A DNA stretch of 64,000 bases. Source: an uncultured Helicobacteraceae bacterium (GTDB taxonomy: Bacteria; Campylobacterota; Campylobacteria; Campylobacterales; Helicobacteraceae). The stretch's first letter is position 1, and each line of letters opens with the position of its first letter. The translations under genes were made by a program, and so were the position numbers. Where the stretch lies: the NCBI GenBank assembly GCA_944323885.1, contig CALUUD010000002.1, positions 186,001 to 250,000 on the forward strand, in the 5' to 3' direction. Positions 29,569 to 37,606 of this stretch are shown here, one piece after another. The notes under the pieces were generated by a model. The model ran no database searches. It was not told where the DNA came from and saw only the letters and a list, made by a program, of their open reading frames with translations.

Positions 29569-31111
29569 TGTTTTAGTAGTTAGAAACTTTAATTTAGAAC
29601 TTTTTGGTAATTTTAAATTGCAAAATATTAATTTTAGTGTGAAATACGGTGAGGTGTTTGGCATTATTGGTGAAAGCGGTAGTGGAAAAACACTCATATC
29701 ACAAAGTATGTTACAGCTATTAGATAAAAGATTTATTAAATATATGTCAGGTAGCATATTTTTTGAGAATAAAAATTTACTCAATCTTAGTGATGTAGAA
29801 TTAAATTGTATTCGTGGAAATAATATTTCATATATACCACAAGAACCATTAAGTGCGCTTAATCCTTTGCATACTATTAAAAAACAAATATCTGAGATTA
29901 TAAAAATACATAATAAAACAATAGCATATAAAAAAATATTACAAAAGAGTATAGAGTTATTAGAATTAGTTGGCTTAGATGGCAGTTTTTTAAATCGCTA
30001 TCCACATCAATTAAGTGGTGGTCAAAGACAAAGGGTGCTAATTGCCATTGCTATTGCAAATAGACCAAAAATTATTATAGCAGATGAGCCTACTACAGCA
30101 CTTGATGCTAATTTGCAAATACAAATTCTTGATTTACTTGTTAATTTAAGTGTGAGATTTAACATTGCCATAATTTTAATAACTCATAATATAAAAATTA
30201 TTTCTAAATATGCACATAATATAGCTGTTTTTAAGGATGGTGAGATTGTAGAAAGTGGCGATTCTGGTATTTTATCTTTGCCAAAGAGTGAGTATTTATA
30301 TAATCTTTTGTCATCATCAAACATTAATAGAGTTGTGAGGAAAACACAAAATAAGAATATATTAGTTGTTAATAGCTTATATTCGAAATATATTTTAACA
30401 AGAAAGATTTTAAGAAAAAATATATATCAAGATATTTTATTTGATATTAATCTTACATTAAAACAAGGTGAGATTTTAGGAGTTATTGGTGAAAGTGGTA
30501 GCGGGAAAAGTACTCTTTGTCTATCATTGATGAACTTAATTGATTTTGATGGTGATATTTTATTTAATAATATGAATTATAAAGATATTGGTAATTTTAA
30601 GCAATTTAGAAAAAATATACAAATAATATTTCAAGATCCATATTCATCACTTAATCCAAGACATAAGGTTATAGATATTATTACAGAGGGAGTTAAGATT
30701 CACTATAAAAATAAAATTAACATTTTACAAACTGCAAAAGAATTTTTAGAATTAGTTGGCTTAGATGGCAGTTTTTTAAATCGCTATCCACATCAATTAA
30801 GTGGTGGTCAAAGACAAAGGGTTGCTATAGCAAGAGCGCTTATCTTGAGACCTCAAGTATTAATTTTAGATGAACCAACAAGTGCTCTTGATAAAGTTAC
30901 TCAAAAACAAATATTAGAATTATTGTTAGATTTACAAAATAGATTCAATCTAAGTTATATTCTAGTAACTCATGATTTAGATATTATCAAATGTATTTGT
31001 GATTATTTGATAATATTAAAAGATGGAAAAGTTATTGATAGAGGAAATGTTTCAATACTTAATAATTCCAAAAATGAATATACAAGAGTATTAGTAGAAT
31101 CTGTATTATGA
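29561..31111 (+). CDS. yejF: Peptide ABC transporter ATPase with two nucleotide-binding domains (YejF-type)
   Basis: A 516-residue ATPase made of two ABC domains. Each has Walker A (GESGSGKT in the first, GESGSGKS in the second), the ABC signature LSGGQRQR, and Walker B (IIIADEP and VLILDEP), with an H-loop histidine (LITHN, LVTHD). The C-loop regions LELVGLDGSFLNRYPHQL-SGGQRQRV are identical in both halves and are encoded by the same 77 bases, described separately. It closes the yejABEF operon except for the small exported protein that overlaps its end by 4 bases. Confidence 0.92.
   Translation: MNSVLVVRNFNLELFGNFKLQNINFSVKYGEVFGIIGESGSGKTLISQSMLQLLDKRFIKYMSGSIFFENKNLLNLSDVELNCIRGNNISYIPQEPLSALNPLHTIKKQISEIIKIHNKTIAYKKILQKSIELLELVGLDGSFLNRYPHQLSGGQRQRVLIAIAIANRPKIIIADEPTTALDANLQIQILDLLVNLSVRFNIAIILITHNIKIISKYAHNIAVFKDGEIVESGDSGILSLPKSEYLYNLLSSSNINRVVRKTQNKNILVVNSLYSKYILTRKILRKNIYQDILFDINLTLKQGEILGVIGESGSGKSTLCLSLMNLIDFDGDILFNNMNYKDIGNFKQFRKNIQIIFQDPYSSLNPRHKVIDIITEGVKIHYKNKINILQTAKEFLELVGLDGSFLNRYPHQLSGGQRQRVAIARALILRPQVLILDEPTSALDKVTQKQILELLLDLQNRFNLSYILVTHDLDIIKCICDYLIILKDGKVIDRGNVSILNNSKNEYTRVLVESVL
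29960..30036 (+). repeat. 77-bp exact direct repeat inside yejF, copy 1
   Basis: Identical base for base with 30746-30822 and in the same reading frame (begins at codon 134). It encodes the ABC signature region of the first ATPase domain. Flanking sequence diverges at once on both sides. Confidence 0.95.
30746..30822 (+). repeat. 77-bp exact direct repeat inside yejF, copy 2
   Basis: Second copy, beginning at codon 396, encoding the ABC signature region of the second ATPase domain; 786 bases from copy 1. Identity includes every synonymous position, which points to gene conversion. Confidence 0.95.
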
Positions 31112-31584
31112 AGTTATTTTTTATTTTTATATTGTATCTTAGTATGACATTTGGTATTGAATATAAATTATTATTAAATAGTTATCATAATCCAAATAGA
31201 TTAGTGTTTAGGCTAAATGGTAGTTCTTTTGAGTGTTCTTTACTTGGTGTTGTAATACCATTTTATAGTAATGAAAATAAGTGCATTAATGATAAGTTTC
31301 GTAAAATGAGTAATTTATCTATAGGTTTTTTTCAAAATAATCTTAATTTAGAGCAATTATATAGCGTTAGTTTTGAGAATGGATTTTGTATAGTGAAATA
31401 TAGAAATTTTAATTTAAGTGAAGAGATTATAAAGTCTGGATATGGTGTTGTAAATACTAAAAGTATTTTTAATAATGAATTGTTGGATAAATTGTTGTAT
31501 TTACAAAATATTGCCATTGAAAATAGAGCTGGATTATGGAATAGCTTTTATGATGAAATGGAGTGTTTTAGGGATTCCTATTAA
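31108..31584 (+). CDS. Exported small protein, divergent SNase-like (thermonuclease) fold
   Basis: A 158-residue protein with a signal peptide (MKLFFIFILYLSMTFG). The C-terminal half, with EEIIKSGYGVVNT, LLYLQNIAIENRAGLWNSF, follows the pattern of staphylococcal-nuclease-like domains (L-x-x-G-x-A, E-x-x-A-x-x-x-x-x-G-L-W). The catalytic arginine/glutamate pattern of true nucleases is not clear, so activity is doubtful. Four cysteines may form disulfides. It overlaps yejF by 4 bases and so is probably made with the peptide importer. Confidence 0.6.
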   Translation: MKLFFIFILYLSMTFGIEYKLLLNSYHNPNRLVFRLNGSSFECSLLGVVIPFYSNENKCINDKFRKMSNLSIGFFQNNLNLEQLYSVSFENGFCIVKYRNFNLSEEIIKSGYGVVNTKSIFNNELLDKLLYLQNIAIENRAGLWNSFYDEMECFRDSY

Positions 31585-31592
31585 ATATTTTA

Positions 31593-31621
31593 TTGACATA
31601 CAATACGCTACATTGTAGAAT
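31593..31621 (+). promoter_or_regulatory. Sigma-70 promoter of ppiC-fba-efp with an internal inverted repeat
   Basis: TTGACA (31593-31598), 17-base spacer, TAGAAT (31616-31621). TACAAT (31599-31604) and ATTGTA (31612-31617) form an inverted repeat between and into the hexamers, overlapping CTACA-T-TGTAG (31608-31618), which could be an operator. Confidence 0.6.
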
Positions 31622-31658
31622 TTTTAGTTCATTTTCTATAATAAATTAGGAGAAAGAT

Positions 31659-32471
31659 GTGAAAAAAATTTTATTAAGCTTAGGATTAGCAGGAATTCTT
31701 ATTAGTTCGCTTAATGCAAAGGTTTATGCTGTAGTGAATGGTGAAGAAATTACTGATAAAGATATGTTGTTTTTGCAACAAGCAATGCCAAATGTTGATT
31801 TTAGTTCACTTCCAAAAGAAATGCAAGATAAAGCTGTAGAACAAGCAATAGAAAGAAAATTATTAACAATAGAAGCAAAAAAAGATAAATTAGAAGATAC
31901 TAAAGAATATAAAGATGCTTTAGAAGACTTTAAAGATACAATGATTTTAGAATTATGGATGAGAAAAAAGGTTGATGCTATTAAGGTAAGTGATAGTGAA
32001 ATAAAAAAATATTATAATGAAAATAAAGATAGGTTAATTCTTCCAGAAACGGCTAGTGCAAGACATATATTAGTAGATAGTGAAAAGGTAGCAAAAGATA
32101 TTATTAAGCAATTAAATGAAGTAAAAGCAGATAAATCTGAAGAGAAATTTATAGAGTTGGCTAAAAAGTATTCAAAAGATCCAAGTGCAGCTAATGGTGG
32201 AGATTTAGGGACTTTTGCAAAGGATAAAATGGTTCCATCATTTTCAAAGGCTGCATTTGATTTAAAAGAAAATACTTATACAAAAACACCTGTAAAAACT
32301 GATTTTGGTTATCATGTAATTTTTTTAAAGTCTAAAAATCCACAAAGTGTAATAAGTTACGATGAAGCAAAGCAGAGGTTAGAGCAAGAATTAAAATTAA
32401 TAAAGTTTAGAGATAATGTTTCAAAAATAGCACAAGAGCTTCGTAAAAAAGCTAAAGTAGAGATGAAATAA
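31659..32471 (+). CDS. Periplasmic peptidyl-prolyl cis-trans isomerase (PpiC/parvulin, Cbf2/PEB4-like)
   Basis: A 270-residue exported foldase. The signal peptide runs to about residue 20 (ILISSLNA). An N-terminal SurA-like helical region is followed by a parvulin domain (about 125-235) with SARHILVDSE, AKKYSKDPSAANGGDLGTF and KTDFGYHVIFLKSK. Homologues assist outer-membrane protein folding and are antigenic in Campylobacter (PEB4) and H. pylori (HP0175). The start is GTG behind AGGAGAAAG. fba follows after 9 bases, an order I recall from H. pylori. Confidence 0.9.
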   Translation: MKKILLSLGLAGILISSLNAKVYAVVNGEEITDKDMLFLQQAMPNVDFSSLPKEMQDKAVEQAIERKLLTIEAKKDKLEDTKEYKDALEDFKDTMILELWMRKKVDAIKVSDSEIKKYYNENKDRLILPETASARHILVDSEKVAKDIIKQLNEVKADKSEEKFIELAKKYSKDPSAANGGDLGTFAKDKMVPSFSKAAFDLKENTYTKTPVKTDFGYHVIFLKSKNPQSVISYDEAKQRLEQELKLIKFRDNVSKIAQELRKKAKVEMK

Positions 32472-32480
32472 AGGTCTACT

Positions 32481-33404
32481 ATGTTAGTTACTGGTAATGA
32501 GATTTTACAAAAAGCTCATAAAGAATATTATGGCGTTGGTGCTTTTAATTTTGTAAATTATGAAATGCTAAGTTCTATTTTTGAAGCTGCAAATGAGGCA
32601 AATTCTCCTATCATTGTTCAAGCAAGTGAGGGTGCAATAAAATATATGGGTATCGATATTGCAGTTGGTATGGTAAAGATTCTATCTCAAAAATATCCAC
32701 ATATACCAGTAGCTCTTCATTTGGATCATGGGACGACATTTGAATCTTGTAAAGCTGCTGTCGATGCAGGTTTTACTTCTGTGATGATTGATGCATCTCA
32801 CCATCCATTTGAGGAAAACCTAGAAGAGACTTTGAGAGTTGTTAAAATGGCACATGATAAGGGTGTTAGTGTTGAAGCTGAACTTGGTAGATTAATGGGT
32901 ATTGAAGATAATATATCTGTAAGTGAGAAAGATGCGGTTTTAGTAAATCCAAAAGAAGCGGAGCAATTTGTTAAGGAAACTAAAGTTGATTATTTAGCAC
33001 CTGCAATAGGAACAAGTCATGGTGCTTTTAAATTTAAGGGTGAACCAAAGTTAGATTTTGAAAGGTTGCAAGAAGTTAAAAAGTTAACTAATATTCCTTT
33101 AGTGCTTCATGGAGCTAGTGCAATTCCTGATTATGTAAGAGATTCTTTTTTATCTACAGGTGGTGATTTAAAGGGATCTAAGGGTGTTCCATTTGAATTT
33201 TTAAAGGAATCTATTAAGGGTGGTATAAATAAAGTTAACACTGATACAGATTTAAGAATTGCATTTATTGCTGAGGTTCGTAAAGTTGCAAATAATGATA
33301 ACACCCAATTTGATTTAAGAAAGTTTTTTACACCTGGCAAAGAAGCAATTAAGAGATTAATTGTAGAGCGAATGAATCTTTTAGGAAGCAGTAATAAAAT
33401 ATAA
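32481..33404 (+). CDS. fba: Fructose-bisphosphate aldolase, class II
   Basis: Zinc aldolase of 307 residues acting in gluconeogenesis/glycolysis. The metal and substrate residues are visible in HLDHGTTFESC (Asp82, His83), the GTSHGAFK histidine and LVLHGAS histidine, plus NVDTD-like KVNTDTDLR near the C-terminus. Located between ppiC and efp with 9-base gaps on both sides. Confidence 0.96.
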   Translation: MLVTGNEILQKAHKEYYGVGAFNFVNYEMLSSIFEAANEANSPIIVQASEGAIKYMGIDIAVGMVKILSQKYPHIPVALHLDHGTTFESCKAAVDAGFTSVMIDASHHPFEENLEETLRVVKMAHDKGVSVEAELGRLMGIEDNISVSEKDAVLVNPKEAEQFVKETKVDYLAPAIGTSHGAFKFKGEPKLDFERLQEVKKLTNIPLVLHGASAIPDYVRDSFLSTGGDLKGSKGVPFEFLKESIKGGINKVNTDTDLRIAFIAEVRKVANNDNTQFDLRKFFTPGKEAIKRLIVERMNLLGSSNKI

Positions 33405-33413
33405 GGAGAAAGA

Positions 33414-33977
33414 ATGGCTATAGGAATGGGAGAATTAAAAAAAGGTTTAAAGATTGAAATTGATGGTATTCCATATAGAATTGTTGAATATCAACATGTA
33501 AAACCAGGAAAAGGTCCTGCATTTGTTAGAGCAAAAATTAAATCTTTTTTAGATGGTAAAGTAATAGAAAAAACATTTCATGCTGGTGATAAATGTGATG
33601 AACCAAATATTGAAGAAAAAGCTATGCAATATCTATATCATGATGGTGATTATTTTCAATTTATGGATAATGAAACATATGAACAAATTGCATTAAATGA
33701 TAATCAAGTAGGAGATGTTGCAAAATGGATGAAAGAAGGTGTTAATGTTTCTATATTATTTCATAACAATAAAGCTATATCAGTTGATGTTCCTCAAGTC
33801 GTTGAATTAATGATCACAGAAACTGCACCAAATTTTAAAGGCGATACATCATCCTCATCAAAAAAACCTGCAACATTAGAAACTGGTGCTGTAGTTCAGA
33901 TACCATTTCATGTTTTAGAAGGTGAAATTATTAGAATTAATACAGAGACAGGAGAGTATTTAGAAAAGATGAAATAA
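33414..33977 (+). CDS. efp: Translation elongation factor P
   Basis: EF-P relieves ribosome stalling at polyproline. The 187-residue length is standard. The tip loop [12 protein letters not shown] carries Lys33, the residue that EpmA modifies in other bacteria; the three beta-barrel domains and C-terminal [19 protein letters not shown] linker are typical. It ends in an operon with ppiC and fba and converges with selD. Confidence 0.97.
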   Translation: MAIGMGELKKGLKIEIDGIPYRIVEYQHVKPGKGPAFVRAKIKSFLDGKVIEKTFHAGDKCDEPNIEEKAMQYLYHDGDYFQFMDNETYEQIALNDNQVGDVAKWMKEGVNVSILFHNNKAISVDVPQVVELMITETAPNFKGDTSSSSKKPATLETGAVVQIPFHVLEGEIIRINTETGEYLEKMK

Positions 33978-33985
33978 CTTCATCT
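33967..33985 (-). terminator. Hairpin at the convergent efp/selD ends
   Basis: AGATGAA and TTCATCT (7 bp) enclose a 5-base loop spanning the efp stop codon. Read on the - strand it is followed by TTTTCTA, so it most plausibly ends selD transcription. The stem is short and AT-rich. Confidence 0.4.
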
Positions 33986-33998
33986 ATCTCCTTATTAT

Positions 33999-35015
33999 CT
34001 ATTTTAGGTAAATATCGTATGCTTTTTTATCTATACATTTTGCTATTATACTAGAATCTATACCTTCATTATTAAGTATCTTATTTAATTCTTCTGCATC
34101 TTTAGAATCTAAAGCTATTAAAAGACCACCAGAAGTTTGTGCATCATAATATATAATATCATCTTTATTTGTATTATTTTTAATCCTAGATTCTAGTGCG
34201 GATTTATTTTTATAACTACCACCAGGTATAATTCCATTCTTTGCAAAATCTTTTACTCTATCAAATAATCTCACATTATTTAAATATACTTCAATTGATA
34301 TATCATCATTCACCATTTCTATTATATGGCCAAGCAGCCCAAATCCTGTTACATCGCTTGCTGCATGTATGTTAAATCTTCTTGCAATATCCATTGCATA
34401 TTTGTTTAATGTTGCCATTGATTTTACTACATCTATATCTTTATTAAACTCCATTTTTCCATTTTTCATTGCGGTAGATAAAATTCCACTTCCAATAGGT
34501 TTTGTTAGTATTATATAATCTCCTATTTTTGCTGTATTATTTCTATAGTATATGGAATCAAAAATAATACCTGTAACACTAAGTCCAAATTTTTGTTCAT
34601 TATCATTGATGCTATGACCACCTATTAATGGACATTTACATTCTATAAGCTTAGTTAAAGCACCTTGTATTATTTCATTTGCTTCATCTGTGTTTAAATG
34701 TTCTTTATCCCACATAAAAATACTCATAGCACTTTTTGGAATAGCTCCTTTTGCAAATACATCACTAAGTGAATTTGCAGCAGCAATTTGTCCATAAGTA
34801 AATGGATCATCTACAATTGGTGTTATAAAGTCTAGACTTTGAGCTAGTATAATATCGCCTATTTTTATGATTCCACAATCATCATTGTCTTTAAAATCAA
34901 CTAATAGTTCTTCATATTGTGGTTGTTCTAAGCCTTTTGTAATTTGTTTTAAGTCTTCCAGACCTACTTTTGCAGCTCAACCAGCACAACTAACAAATTG
35001 AGTAATCTTTTTCAC
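33999..35015 (-). CDS. selD: Selenide, water dikinase containing selenocysteine (in-frame UGA at codon 13)
   Basis: SelD makes selenophosphate from selenide and ATP, the selenium donor for tRNA-Sec and 2-selenouridine. A naive call begins at an internal ATG (34727, 242 residues) and misses the N-terminus. Reading from GTG 35015 (behind AAAGGGC) gives a 338-residue protein of normal length, MKKITQFVSCAG-U-AAKVG, in which the UGA at 34977-34979 falls exactly on the catalytic Cys/Sec position of SelD (E. coli Cys17), three residues before the essential lysine. The frame stays open throughout and family motifs continue (DDCGIIKIGD, FTYGQIAAANSLSDVFAKGA, GGHSIND). A SECIS-like hairpin follows the UGA. 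Sec-type SelD is known in some bacteria, including Campylobacter. Decoding needs selA, selB and selC elsewhere. Confidence 0.92.
34950..34966 (-). promoter_or_regulatory. Candidate bacterial SECIS hairpin in selD mRNA
   Basis: Ten bases after the UGA, TAGGTCT-GGA-AGACTTA can fold into a 7-bp stem with a GGA loop on the - strand. Length and distance resemble the upper stem of E. coli fdhF SECIS; it also contains GGUCU, but here mostly within the stem, so SelB specificity would differ. Confidence 0.5.
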
Positions 35016-35092
35016 ATAATTGCCCTTTATTAAAATTGAATAATTATAGCTATTTTGCTTTAATTTTAAAAAAATATTTAGGAGTTATGTTT

Positions 35093-36430
35093 ATGGTAGA
35101 TCGTTATTCAAGAGATGAGATGAAAAAATTATGGGATAAACAAGCAAAATTTAATGCTTGGCTTGAAGTAGAAAAATCAGTTGTTCGTGGCTGGAATAAT
35201 CTTGGTTTAATAAATGATGATGAGTGTAAAAAAATAATAGAAAATGCAAAATTTGATATTGATGAAATAGAAGATATTGAAAAAGTTACAAAACACGATT
35301 TAATAGCATTTACAACTTCTGTAGCAAACTCACTAGGTGAAGAAAATAGATGGTTTCATTATGGTATAACAAGTAGTGATACTATTGATACAGCTGTTGC
35401 AATTCAAATAAGAGATAGCTTATTAATTATTATTGATGATTTAGATATGTTGTTATCTAAATTAAAAGATAAAGCCTTGCAGTATAAAGATACTCTTATG
35501 GTTGGGAGAAGCCATGGAATTCATGGAGAGCCTATCACTTTTGGTCTTGTTGTTAGTATTTGGTATGATGAAATTAGAATCCATTTAGATAGCATAAAAT
35601 CACTTCTTGGTATAGTATGCATTGGAAAAATAAGTGGTGCTATGGGAAATATGGCTCATTCTCCAATGGCATTAGAAGAGTTTGTTTGTAGAGATTTAGG
35701 TCTTGGTTGTGCAAAAATTAGTAATCAAATTATCCAAAGAGATAGATATGCAAGATTGTTTAGCGAAATATCATTGCTTGCTAGTAGTTGTGAAAAGATT
35801 GCAGTTGCAATTAGACATTTTCAAAGAACAGAGGTTTATGAATGCGAAGAATATTTTTCAAGTGGTCAAAAAGGAAGTAGTGCAATGCCTCATAAACGCA
35901 ATCCAGTTCTTAGTGAAAATATTACAGGACTTTGTAGAATATTGCGTTCGTATGTGATACCTGCTATGGAAAATGTGGCTTTATGGCATGAAAGGGATAT
36001 AAGTCATAGCTCTGTTGAAAGGTTTATACTGCCAGATGCATTTATTACTTTAGATTTTATGCTTCATAGGCTAAGTGGTTTAATTGAAAATTTAGTTGTA
36101 TATGAGAAGAATATGTTGAAAAATCTAAAGCTAACAGGTGGCTTGGTATTTTCTCAAAGAATTTTATTAGAATTACCCAAAAAAGGTATTAGTAGAGAAG
36201 ATGCATATAAAATAGTACAAAGAAATGCAATGAAGGTATGGCAAGATTTGCAAAATGGAAAAGGTGCTATTAATGAAAATAATGAAAGTCTATTTCTTCA
36301 ATATTTATTACAAGATAATGAATTGATGAATCATTTGAGTGAAAATGATATAAGAGAATGTTTTGATTATGAATACTATAAGAAAAATATTGACAATATT
36401 TTTAGGCGAGTATTTGATGGAGAATTTTAA
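35093..36430 (+). CDS. purB: Adenylosuccinate lyase
   Basis: Acts twice in purine synthesis (SAICAR to AICAR, adenylosuccinate to AMP). The 445-residue protein has the fumarase/aspartase-superfamily signature [19 protein letters not shown] and the upstream catalytic regions [11 protein letters not shown] and [10 protein letters not shown]. The ATG at 35093 is placed eight bases after AGGAG; a longer frame to 35036 is not supported. It is divergent from selD, and its stop codon overlaps the stop of the opposing tgt gene. Confidence 0.96.
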   Translation: MVDRYSRDEMKKLWDKQAKFNAWLEVEKSVVRGWNNLGLINDDECKKIIENAKFDIDEIEDIEKVTKHDLIAFTTSVANSLGEENRWFHYGITSSDTIDTAVAIQIRDSLLIIIDDLDMLLSKLKDKALQYKDTLMVGRSHGIHGEPITFGLVVSIWYDEIRIHLDSIKSLLGIVCIGKISGAMGNMAHSPMALEEFVCRDLGLGCAKISNQIIQRDRYARLFSEISLLASSCEKIAVAIRHFQRTEVYECEEYFSSGQKGSSAMPHKRNPVLSENITGLCRILRSYVIPAMENVALWHERDISHSSVERFILPDAFITLDFMLHRLSGLIENLVVYEKNMLKNLKLTGGLVFSQRILLELPKKGISREDAYKIVQRNAMKVWQDLQNGKGAINENNESLFLQYLLQDNELMNHLSENDIRECFDYEYYKKNIDNIFRRVFDGEF

Positions 36431-37545
36431 TCAAGATTTGATAACATTTTTTCTCTCCAAGATGCAAAGCAATTATTTATTATTGCTTCTCTTGCTAATC
36501 TTGTGACTTCCATATAAAAATATAGATTATGTATACTAGCAAGCCTTATATATAATGGCTCACTTGCTTTATATAGATGATTTAGATAACTTCTTGAAAA
36601 GTTTAAGCAAGTGTAACATTTGCAATCTTTATCTATTGGCATGGCATCTTCTTTAAAACTAGTATTTTTTATACTTAATCTTCCAAATCTTGTAAAGATT
36701 GTTCCATTTCTTGCATTTCTAGTTGGCATTACACAATCAAACATATCAACACCTCTATATATCCCCTCTATTATATCTTGAGGTGTGCCAACTCCCATTA
36801 AATATCTAGGCTTATTATCTGGCATGTAATCTGTTGTAAGGTCTATCGTATCATACATAGCATTTTTTTCTTCACCAACAGCAAGTCCACCTATTGCAAA
36901 GCCATCAAATTGAGTATTGTTATATGTCAAACCAGTTAACTCTTTTGCAGACATTTCTCTTGCTTCTTTATCTATACCACCTTGTATGATTGCAAATATT
37001 TTATTATTTGGATGTTTTTCTATATTGTTATGATGATAAATAATCGATCTTTTTGCCCATTGTGTAGTTCTTTTGATAGATTCTAGTATTCTTTGTTTTG
37101 TATTTGGTAACGCTATTAGGTCATCTAAAATCATCATAATATTGCTATTAAGATTATATTGTATATCAAGCACACTCTCTGGTGTAAAAAAATGTTTACT
37201 ACCATCGATATGACTTTTAAATAAAATTCCATCTTCATTTGGTTTGCCACCTAGACTAAATGCTTGAAAACCACCGCTATCTGTAAGAAAACTACCATTA
37301 AATCCTGTAAATTTGTGCAACCCACCCATATTTTTTATTATGGTATCGTTTGGGCGTAAATATAAATGATATGTATTTGCAAGTATTAATTTTGACTTAA
37401 TATTATGTATATCGTTAAAATCAAGTCCTTTTACACAAGCCTGTGTTCCAACAGGCATAAATACAGGTGTTTGAATAATATTGTCGTTTAATTTTAAAAA
37501 ACCAGCTCTTGCCTTATTATCTTTTGCTTCTAATTTCCAAATCAT
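36427..37545 (-). CDS. tgt: tRNA-guanine transglycosylase
   Basis: Exchanges the wobble guanine of GUN-anticodon tRNAs (such as the tRNA-His here) for preQ1. The 372-residue length is standard. The nucleophile region [14 protein letters not shown], the second aspartate in [17 protein letters not shown] and the zinc site C-x-C-x-x-C...H ([17 protein letters not shown]) are all intact. It converges on purB; the two stop codons overlap by two bases, leaving no room for an ordinary terminator between them. Confidence 0.97.
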   Translation of the reverse strand: MIWKLEAKDNKARAGFLKLNDNIIQTPVFMPVGTQACVKGLDFNDIHNIKSKLILANTYHLYLRPNDTIIKNMGGLHKFTGFNGSFLTDSGGFQAFSLGGKPNEDGILFKSHIDGSKHFFTPESVLDIQYNLNSNIMMILDDLIALPNTKQRILESIKRTTQWAKRSIIYHHNNIEKHPNNKIFAIIQGGIDKEAREMSAKELTGLTYNNTQFDGFAIGGLAVGEEKNAMYDTIDLTTDYMPDNKPRYLMGVGTPQDIIEGIYRGVDMFDCVMPTRNARNGTIFTRFGRLSIKNTSFKEDAMPIDKDCKCYTCLNFSRSYLNHLYKASEPLYIRLASIHNLYFYMEVTRLAREAIINNCFASWREKMLSNLD

Positions 37546-37606
37546 TGTGGAATTATAACTATATTTTTAATAAAATAATATTTTTAAAAGTGTTTAAAGG
37601 TTATAA

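Noticed and set aside
29561-31111. The yejF 77-bp repeat as a mobile element or recombination hotspot
   Set aside because: Both copies code in frame for the ABC signature region and have no terminal inverted repeats or target duplications.
34001-34727. selD as a truncated pseudogene starting at the internal ATG
   Set aside because: The frame continues upstream through a single UGA placed exactly at the Sec/Cys position, with a ribosome site and start at 35015.
35036-35092. Longer purB start at 35036
   Set aside because: The extension has no ribosome site and lies in the selD/purB divergent promoter gap; AGGAG is well spaced for 35093.
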